Assembly: GCA_024690635.1 (NCBI GenBank)
Contig: JAILOW010000111.1
Location: 1-23,863, forward strand
Direction: 5' to 3'
Source of the DNA: Butyrivibrio sp.
GTDB lineage: Bacteria > Bacillota_A > Clostridia > Lachnospirales > Lachnospiraceae
Length of the DNA: 23,863 nt
Every line of letters begins with the position of its first letter. Position 1 is the stretch's first letter. The notes below the pieces were generated by a model that worked only from the letters and a program-made list of their open reading frames with translations, made no database searches and was not told where the DNA came from. Both the position numbers and the translations under genes were made by a program. Shown here in pieces: positions 13,779 to 21,223 of this stretch.

Positions 13779-14825
13779 ATGGGTAAACTTGTTTTACAGG
13801 ATATTATCGATTATCTGAAAAATTACGACGGCGATGAAGTCAGGATCATGGAGGTTTGCGGAACTCATACCGCAGCGATTTCCGAAAACGGTATTCCTTC
13901 AATGTTATCGCCCAAAATAAAGCTTATTTCAGGGCCCGGTTGCCCTGTTTGCGTAACAGTTACCGCTGTTATAGATAAACTTGTGGAACTGTCCATGATC
14001 CCCGGAAATACCGTTCTTTCTTTTGGAGATCTTTTGAGAGTTAGGGGCACTTCCAAGTCACTGTCTGATGCCAAAGCAGAAGGCGGGCGCGTAAGAATGG
14101 TGTATTCCCCCATGGAAGCCATTGATCTTTGTCTTTCGGATCCTGAGGGCAATTATATCTTTGCTGCAATTGGTTTTGAGACTACAACGCCTGTTTATGC
14201 AAGGCTTCTTGATGAGGCTATAAAAAAGAACATCAGGAACTTAAAGCTTTTGACTTCACTTAAGACCATGCCTGAAGTTATCAGGTGGGTGGTAAAAAGC
14301 GGAGCTGATATTGACGGATTTATTGCTCCGGGCCATGTGGCTGCCGTTACAGGAAGTGATGTATATAAAGAGCTTTCAAAAGAACTTGGTATTCCCTTTG
14401 TGGTTTCGGGCTTTGAAGGAAAAGAGCTTCTTATGACGATTTATGCACTTGTTTCCATGCATGAAAAGGGAGGCTTTAAAAACCTTTATCCAAGCGTTGT
14501 TTCCGAAAAAGGCAATACAAAGGCAAAAGAGATCGTTTCTGAATATTTTGAACCTTCCGATTCCTCCTGGAGAGGTATGGGTCTTATCAAAGGCTCAGGT
14601 ATGGTTTTAAAGGATAAATACAAGGGTTTCGACGCAGGAAGCATAGGACTTGACGAAGATCATATGCCGCCCGGATGCAGCTGTAATAAGGTCCTTACAG
14701 GCAGTATAAAGCCGTATGAGTGTCCTTTGTTTGGAAAGAGCTGCACCCCTGACAATGCTCACGGAGCCTGCATGGTTTCCACAGAAGGAAGCTGCTATAA
14801 CTATTTTGTATCCGGAAGAAGGTAA
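13779..14825 (+). CDS. hypD: Hydrogenase maturation iron-sulfur protein HypD
   Basis: HypD is the [4Fe-4S] scaffold that, with HypC, assembles the Fe(CN)2CO moiety using cyanide from HypE. The 348-residue product has the expected cysteines: Cys27 in MEVCGTHT, Cys55 and Cys58 in GPGCPVC, and the C-terminal cluster-binding set in MPPGCSCNKVL, followed by YECPLFGKSC and HGACMVS. Other family landmarks are LSFGDLLRVRG, AIGFETTTP and FIAPGHVAAVTG. The start follows the hypC stop by 2 nt; a weak GAGG lies in the end of hypC, so translation is likely coupled. It ends 4 nt before hypE. Confidence 0.97.
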   Translation: MGKLVLQDIIDYLKNYDGDEVRIMEVCGTHTAAISENGIPSMLSPKIKLISGPGCPVCVTVTAVIDKLVELSMIPGNTVLSFGDLLRVRGTSKSLSDAKAEGGRVRMVYSPMEAIDLCLSDPEGNYIFAAIGFETTTPVYARLLDEAIKKNIRNLKLLTSLKTMPEVIRWVVKSGADIDGFIAPGHVAAVTGSDVYKELSKELGIPFVVSGFEGKELLMTIYALVSMHEKGGFKNLYPSVVSEKGNTKAKEIVSEYFEPSDSSWRGMGLIKGSGMVLKDKYKGFDAGSIGLDEDHMPPGCSCNKVLTGSIKPYECPLFGKSCTPDNAHGACMVSTEGSCYNYFVSGRR

Positions 14826-14829
14826 AAAT

Positions 14830-15840
14830 ATGAAGATAACAATGGCACACGGAAGCGGCGGAGAGTCAACTTCCGGCCTTATAAGAGATGTTTTTTCAAA
14901 ACATTTTAATAACGAGATATTATCAAAACTTGAAGATTCCGCAGTTGTTGATGGCAGTGAAAAAATCGCTGTTACAACCGACAGCTTTGTTGTAACACCC
15001 TTAAAGTTCCCCGGAGGAGACATAGGAAGGCTCTGTGTTTGCGGCACTGTAAACGATCTTCTTATGAGCGGCTCTGTTCCCAAGTACCTTACCTGCGGAT
15101 GCATACTTGAAGAGGGCCTTGATATCGAGCTTTTGGATGAGCTCATGGCTTCGATGGCAGCTACTGCAAAGGAAGCAGGTATAAAGATAATCACAGGAGA
15201 CACCAAGGTTGTTGAAAACAGAGGAGGCGAGGGCGGCCTTATAATAAACACATCAGGCGTTGGATTTATCAGAAAAGATGCTGAAATTCCCGGACCTTAT
15301 AATCTTAAGGACGGTGACAGCATAATCCTTTCGGGTAATCTTGGAGATCACCATGCAGCTATTCTTGGCACAAGAATGGGCATAGATACAGGCATATTGT
15401 CAGATGCAGCTCCCTTGACTGAGATGGTGACAAGACTTATGGATGAAAAGATTGAAATCCATGCCATGAGAGATGTAACAAGAGGCGGTCTTGGTACAGT
15501 GCTCAACGAGTTTGCGGATGCTTCAAAATGCAGTATTGAACTTAAGGAAGAGCTTCTTCCTGTATCAGCTGCAGTCAAGGATTTTTGTGGAATGCTGGGT
15601 CTTGACCCCATGTATATGGGAAATGAAGGAAAGATGGTTTTATCTGTTTCCAAAAAAGACGAAGAAAAGGCTCTTTCCATTATCAGGAGCAGCAAATACG
15701 GCGAAAATGCTGCAGTTATAGGAGAAGTTAAGAAAAACATAAATCCGGACGATAAGAGTAATGTGGTTCTTCTTACAAAGATAGGCGGAAGAAGGATCGT
15801 CGGCCTTATGTACGGTGAAGGACTTCCAAGAATCTGTTAA
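14830..15840 (+). CDS. hypE: Hydrogenase maturation dehydratase HypE
   Basis: HypE (PurM/AIRS-like fold) dehydrates the thiocarboxamide formed by HypF to thiocyanate on its own C-terminal cysteine and passes cyanide to HypC-HypD. The 336-residue product starts MKITMAHGSGGES, has the ATP-binding block VTTDSFVVTPLKFPGGDIG, HAMRDVTRGGLGTVLNE and GNEGKMV, and ends in the obligatory PRIC, with Cys336 as the carrier residue. ATG 14830 is the only start that gives the canonical N-terminus; it lies 4 nt after the hypD stop. It closes the hydrogenase run. There is no strong terminator after it, so transcripts may continue into the MecA-like gene. Confidence 0.97.
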   Translation: MKITMAHGSGGESTSGLIRDVFSKHFNNEILSKLEDSAVVDGSEKIAVTTDSFVVTPLKFPGGDIGRLCVCGTVNDLLMSGSVPKYLTCGCILEEGLDIELLDELMASMAATAKEAGIKIITGDTKVVENRGGEGGLIINTSGVGFIRKDAEIPGPYNLKDGDSIILSGNLGDHHAAILGTRMGIDTGILSDAAPLTEMVTRLMDEKIEIHAMRDVTRGGLGTVLNEFADASKCSIELKEELLPVSAAVKDFCGMLGLDPMYMGNEGKMVLSVSKKDEEKALSIIRSSKYGENAAVIGEVKKNINPDDKSNVVLLTKIGGRRIVGLMYGEGLPRIC

Positions 15841-15890
15841 TTGATGTAAAATATAGAGAGATTATCAGTTAATTTTCGAAAGGTATTTTA

Positions 15891-16760
15891 ATGGAATTTA
15901 AGAGAATAAATAAACATACCGTTACATGTAAAATCACGGAAGATGACATGTTTGAGCAGGGTATCAAACTGGAAGATCTTTTTGAAAAGAAAAAAGAAGC
16001 AATGGACTTTTTGCATGAGGTCATGAAAAAGGCCGAAGAAGAAGTGGATTACAAGCCCAATGGTTCTTTTACACCCTTGCAGATCACAGTTTTGCCTGAT
16101 CATTCTATTTCTCTTCTTTTGTCAGAAGATTCTTCATCCTCTTTTGCACAGATGCTGAAGAACGTCAGTGAAAAAGCAGGATTACATATACCTCAGGATG
16201 TTCTTGAAGATATTGGGGATTCTATTGAAGAGGACAGGATCAAACATCTCAATGAGTATCTTAAGAGCTTAAAAGACCTTACTACTTCTGTAAAAAACAT
16301 TATGGATGAAAACGGTATCAAAAACGAGAGTTCTCTTGTCTCTGTAAATGATAATGCCACTTCCGACAAAGCAAAAGAAAAGATTGGCAAGATCGCCACT
16401 CCTGCACATAAAAAGGAAGATGAAAACAAGAGTAAAGAGGCAGATCAAAAGCGTCTCAAGTTACATGAGTATATATTCAGTTTTGGTGATATAAATACTG
16501 TCATCGAATTTTGCTCCAAAGCGCCCAAGAATATCAAGATCGAAAGTGCTTTATTCAAGAACTCAGGTGATGGCAGATATTACATGGACCTTATGAGATG
16601 TGACGAAGATCCCAAGGTTTTTGCTTCGCTCTTTACAATGGCATATGAATTTGGTCATTTCCAGGCGTCTAATCTCAACGCGATCGCATTTATCAAGGAA
16701 AATTATGATTGCCTCATAAAAGAAAATGCCATCGGACAGCTTTCTGATATTTACGGCTGA
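15891..16760 (+). CDS. mecA: MecA-like adaptor protein for ClpC
   Basis: A 289-residue protein with the two-domain layout of MecA/YpbH, the adaptor that delivers substrates to the ClpCP protease. The N-terminal domain (1 to about 75) begins MEFKRINKHTVTCKITEDDM and contains a FLHEVMKKAEEEV helix, as in MecA. A charged linker rich in Lys/Glu/Asp/Ser (about 110-185) follows. The C-terminal ClpC-binding domain (about 187-289) has LHEYIFSFGDINTVIEFC, ALFKNSGDGRYYMDLMRCD and a closing MAYEFGH segment. The linker is longer than in the Bacillus protein. The start is supported by GAAAGG upstream. Its substrates in this organism are unknown; competence control should not be assumed. It is followed by a strong terminator. 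Confidence 0.85.
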   Translation: MEFKRINKHTVTCKITEDDMFEQGIKLEDLFEKKKEAMDFLHEVMKKAEEEVDYKPNGSFTPLQITVLPDHSISLLLSEDSSSSFAQMLKNVSEKAGLHIPQDVLEDIGDSIEEDRIKHLNEYLKSLKDLTTSVKNIMDENGIKNESSLVSVNDNATSDKAKEKIGKIATPAHKKEDENKSKEADQKRLKLHEYIFSFGDINTVIEFCSKAPKNIKIESALFKNSGDGRYYMDLMRCDEDPKVFASLFTMAYEFGHFQASNLNAIAFIKENYDCLIKENAIGQLSDIYG

Positions 16761-16774
16761 TCATGAGAATACAG

Positions 16775-16808
16775 GGACGGTCAGATTATTCTGAACCGTC
16801 CTTTTTTT
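16775..16808 (+). terminator. Strong intrinsic terminator after mecA, abutting the rluF ribosome binding site
   Basis: GGACGGT (16775-16781) pairs with ACCGTCC (16795-16801). The stem is extended inward by CAGA/TCTG with one bulged base, and seven T residues (16802-16808) follow. It lies 14 nt after the mecA stop. The next base begins the AGGGA ribosome binding site of rluF. Confidence 0.92.
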
Positions 16809-16819
16809 AGGGAAAATAT

Positions 16820-17527
16820 ATGCGTCTAAATAAATATATAGCTGCCTGCGGCGTTTGTTCCAGGCGTGAAGCGGACAAATTGATACAAGAGGGGAAAGTT
16901 ACCGTAAATGGTCAGATCCCCGAAATGGGTCTTGATATTTCCGATGCAGACACAGTTTGCGTTGACGGCAAAAAGATCGGTCTTAACAAAGAACATGTTG
17001 TTCTTGCTTATTACAAGCCTGCTGGTGTTGTGTGTACAGAAAAGGATGAACATGCCGAAAGGACTGTAATTGATGATCTTGGCTATGAAAAAAGAGTGAC
17101 CTATGCAGGAAGGCTTGATAAAGACTCCGAAGGCCTTCTTATCATGACAGATGACGGAGAACTTATCCAGGCTATGATGAAGGGCTCCAATATGCATGAA
17201 AAGCAGTATGAAGTCACTGTTGATAAAAAGATCGATGATACATTTATTAACAGGATGTCATCAGGGGTATATTTAAAGGAGCTTGATGTAACTACCAGAA
17301 AATGCAAGGTCAAAAAGACTTCAGACAGCTCTTTTGAAATTATCCTTACCCAGGGGCTTAACAGGCAGATCAGAAGGATGTGCGCAGAGCTTGGCTATGA
17401 AGTATGGAGTCTTAAAAGAGTAAGAGTCATGACAGTTAGCCTTTTTGAGCTTGATCTGAAGCCTTCTGAATATGTTGAGATCACCGGAGATGAAAAAGAT
17501 AAGCTTTACAGAGCCTGCGGGCTTTAA
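16820..17527 (+). CDS. rluF: 23S rRNA pseudouridine synthase, RluF/RsuA family
   Basis: A 235-residue RNA-modifying enzyme with an N-terminal S4 RNA-binding domain (MRLNKYIAACGVCSRREADKLI, about 1-55) and a pseudouridine synthase domain. The catalytic aspartate is Asp100 in AGRLDKDSEGLLIMT. The motif GLNRQIRRMCAELGYEV followed by LKRVRVMTVSL resembles E. coli RluF, which modifies U2604 of 23S rRNA, more than RsuA or RluB. The exact target base is inferred. AGGGA (16809-16813) is 6 nt before the start and immediately after the T-tract of the upstream terminator. It lies 24 nt before ligA. Confidence 0.9.
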   Translation: MRLNKYIAACGVCSRREADKLIQEGKVTVNGQIPEMGLDISDADTVCVDGKKIGLNKEHVVLAYYKPAGVVCTEKDEHAERTVIDDLGYEKRVTYAGRLDKDSEGLLIMTDDGELIQAMMKGSNMHEKQYEVTVDKKIDDTFINRMSSGVYLKELDVTTRKCKVKKTSDSSFEIILTQGLNRQIRRMCAELGYEVWSLKRVRVMTVSLFELDLKPSEYVEITGDEKDKLYRACGL

Positions 17528-17533
17528 TTCTAA

Positions 17534-19570
<2,037 letters not shown>

Positions 19571-19602
19571 TCAGAAAATATATTGAAAAGGGGATACGAC
19601 CA

Positions 19603-20568
19603 ATGCCCATTAAGGTCCAGAACGAGCTTCCCGCAAGAGAGCTCCTTGAAAAAGAAAATATATTTGTAGTTGATGAAAACAGAGCTATGCATCAGGATAT
19701 CAGATCTTTGCAGATATGTATCCTGAATCTGATGCCTCTTAAGGAAGATACTGAGCTTCAGCTCCTTAGATGTCTTTCAAATACACCACTTCAGATAGAT
19801 GTTTCCTTTATGAGGATGAGCAGCCATATATCAACCAATACATCACCCAACCATCTTAACAGATTTTACAATACCTTTGATGATCTGAAAGACAAAACCT
19901 TCGACGGAATGATCATTACAGGCGCACCTGTTGAACAGATGGATTTTGAAGAGGTTGATTACTGGGACGAGCTTTGCGAGATCTTTAAGTGGACTGATAC
20001 GCATGTTACCTCAACCTTCCACATCTGCTGGGGAGCTCAGGCAGGCATTTATTTCCACTACGGAATAAACAAAGAGCCTCTTCCAAAAAAGAGATTCGGA
20101 ATCTACCAGCACAGGGTTATGAACAGGAAAGTGCCCCTGGTGAGAGGCTTTGATGATCTTTTTGTTATGCCTCATTCAAGACACACCGAAACGGATTCCA
20201 AAAAGATCCATGAATGCGAGGATCTGGTTGTTCTTGCGGAGTCCCCGGAGGCAGGAGTGTTCCTTTGCATGAACAGATCCGGAAGCAGGATATTTGTAAT
20301 GGGACATGCTGAGTACGACAGACTTACTCTAGATTCTGAGTACAAAAGAGATCTTTCCAAGGGTCTTGTTATTGAGATGCCCATAAATTATTATCCAGAT
20401 GACAACCCTGATAATAAGCCTGAGCTTGTTTGGAGGGCTCATTCCAATAACCTTTATTCAAACTGGCTTAACTACTACGTATATCAGGCTACTCCTTATA
20501 AATGGGGCCAGATCCTTGATGATGAGAAGCTTATGCTTGCTTCCAAGGATCTTACCAAAAAGCTTTGA
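19603..20568 (+). CDS. metA: Homoserine O-acyltransferase MetA, acetyl-CoA type predicted
   Basis: MetA catalyses the first committed step of methionine synthesis, acylating homoserine. The 321-residue protein contains the catalytic Cys142 in FHICWGAQA, and His235 and Glu237 in MGHAEYDR. Residue 111 is glutamate (GAPVEQMDF); in characterised MetA proteins Glu111 gives acetyl-CoA preference and Gly111 succinyl-CoA, so acetyl transfer is expected despite the traditional succinyltransferase name. AAAGGGG (19588-19594) precedes the start. It follows ligA by 32 nt and may share its transcript. I see no S-box or T-box leader in that gap, so no local methionine riboswitch is evident. Confidence 0.96.
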   Translation: MPIKVQNELPARELLEKENIFVVDENRAMHQDIRSLQICILNLMPLKEDTELQLLRCLSNTPLQIDVSFMRMSSHISTNTSPNHLNRFYNTFDDLKDKTFDGMIITGAPVEQMDFEEVDYWDELCEIFKWTDTHVTSTFHICWGAQAGIYFHYGINKEPLPKKRFGIYQHRVMNRKVPLVRGFDDLFVMPHSRHTETDSKKIHECEDLVVLAESPEAGVFLCMNRSGSRIFVMGHAEYDRLTLDSEYKRDLSKGLVIEMPINYYPDDNPDNKPELVWRAHSNNLYSNWLNYYVYQATPYKWGQILDDEKLMLASKDLTKKL

Positions 20569-20608
20569 TGGGTTTATCTTTAGCGTACTTGTATAAAAAG
20601 TGACAAGG

Positions 20609-20637
20609 TTGTAATTTTTTTTAAAACAAGATAAAAT
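20609..20637 (+). promoter_or_regulatory. Candidate sigma-A promoter for the small UvrD-tail-like gene
   Basis: TTGTAA (20609-20614) and TAAAAT (20632-20637) are separated by 17 bp in the 115-nt gap after metA. Initiation would be near 20644, leaving a 40-nt leader with AAGGAGAG before the start codon at 20684. Confidence 0.6.
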
Positions 20638-20683
20638 ATTAATGTTACATCGTTTATTTTCTTCCGCGTAAGGAGAGTGTTTA

Positions 20684-21163
20684 ATGGGTCTTAATTTAGA
20701 AAATGATGATCTTGAAACAAAGAACGATTTAAAGAAAAAACCTACCAAAAAGACTAAAGAGATGCTTGATGAGAATGCGAAGCAGATTGAAAGCCTTAAG
20801 GCTGAGCAGGAAGATTTGAACACTGCCCTTTCAGGTCTTGAAAAGGATGAGGATGCTCTGGGTGATCGTTCAGCGCTGAAGATGAAGGTATTCCATAAGA
20901 AATTCGGTCAGGGCACTGTTGTAAAACAGGACGGAAAATACATCGATGTGAAGTTTAGTGATGTTGTAAAGAAGTTTGTTCTTCCCGGATGCATTGCAGA
21001 TAAGTATCTTGAAGTCGATGACGAAGAGATATTTGATTATTATGTAAAGAAAAATGAAATCCATCAAAAGAGGGTTGTTACAGAGCTTAAGATCAAATCC
21101 GCAACCTTTGCGATCCAGCGTCACGAAGATGCCATTGAAAGATTAAATGCCAAGCTTAAATAA
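20684..21163 (+). CDS. Small protein with coiled-coil N-terminus and UvrD/PcrA C-terminal-like (Tudor) domain
   Basis: A 159-residue, highly charged cytoplasmic protein with no signal peptide. Residues about 1-60 are Lys/Glu-rich and likely a coiled coil (KEMLDENAKQIESLKAEQ). Residues about 67-105 contain KMKVFHKKFGQGTVVKQDGKYIDVKF, followed by KKFVLPGCI. This strongly resembles the beta-barrel at the extreme C-terminus of UvrD/PcrA helicases, where a V-x-H-x-x-FG-x-G-x-V motif is followed by a strand and a K-x-F/L element; in PcrA that module contacts RNA polymerase. The remainder is a second charged helix (VVTELKIKSATFAIQRHED). No helicase motifs are present. A strong AAGGAGAG supports the start. 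Function is not known; RNA polymerase or DNA-repair association is only a hypothesis. Confidence 0.75.
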   Translation: MGLNLENDDLETKNDLKKKPTKKTKEMLDENAKQIESLKAEQEDLNTALSGLEKDEDALGDRSALKMKVFHKKFGQGTVVKQDGKYIDVKFSDVVKKFVLPGCIADKYLEVDDEEIFDYYVKKNEIHQKRVVTELKIKSATFAIQRHEDAIERLNAKLK

Positions 21164-21181
21164 TATATGCTTAGATGATAA

Positions 21182-21216
21182 AAGCCTTACATCCCTTGAG
21201 ATGTAAGGCTTATTTT
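21182..21216. terminator. Bidirectional intrinsic terminator between convergent genes
   Basis: A perfect 12-bp stem (21182-21193 with 21200-21211) closes a six-base loop. A T-tract follows on the + side (21213-21217). On the - strand the reverse complement gives a shorter T run (TTTT). It lies 18 nt after the + strand gene and 12 nt beyond the stop of the - strand gene, so it can serve both; it is stronger for the + strand. Confidence 0.88.
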
Positions 21217-21223
21217 TATGTTA

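Noticed and set aside
15837..15876. Hairpin TTAATTGAT/ATCAGTTAA plus TTTT after hypE as an operon terminator.
   Set aside because: It is AT-rich with a G-U pair and an 18-nt loop, and only four T follow; not convincing as a terminator.
19571..19602. SAM riboswitch or T-box leader for metA.
   Set aside because: The gap after ligA is only 32 nt and holds just the ribosome binding site.
20588..20620. Terminator after metA (CTTGT/ACAAG then a T-run).
   Set aside because: The stem has only five pairs with a ten-base loop, and the T-run is offset; the same bases serve better as the -35 region of a promoter.
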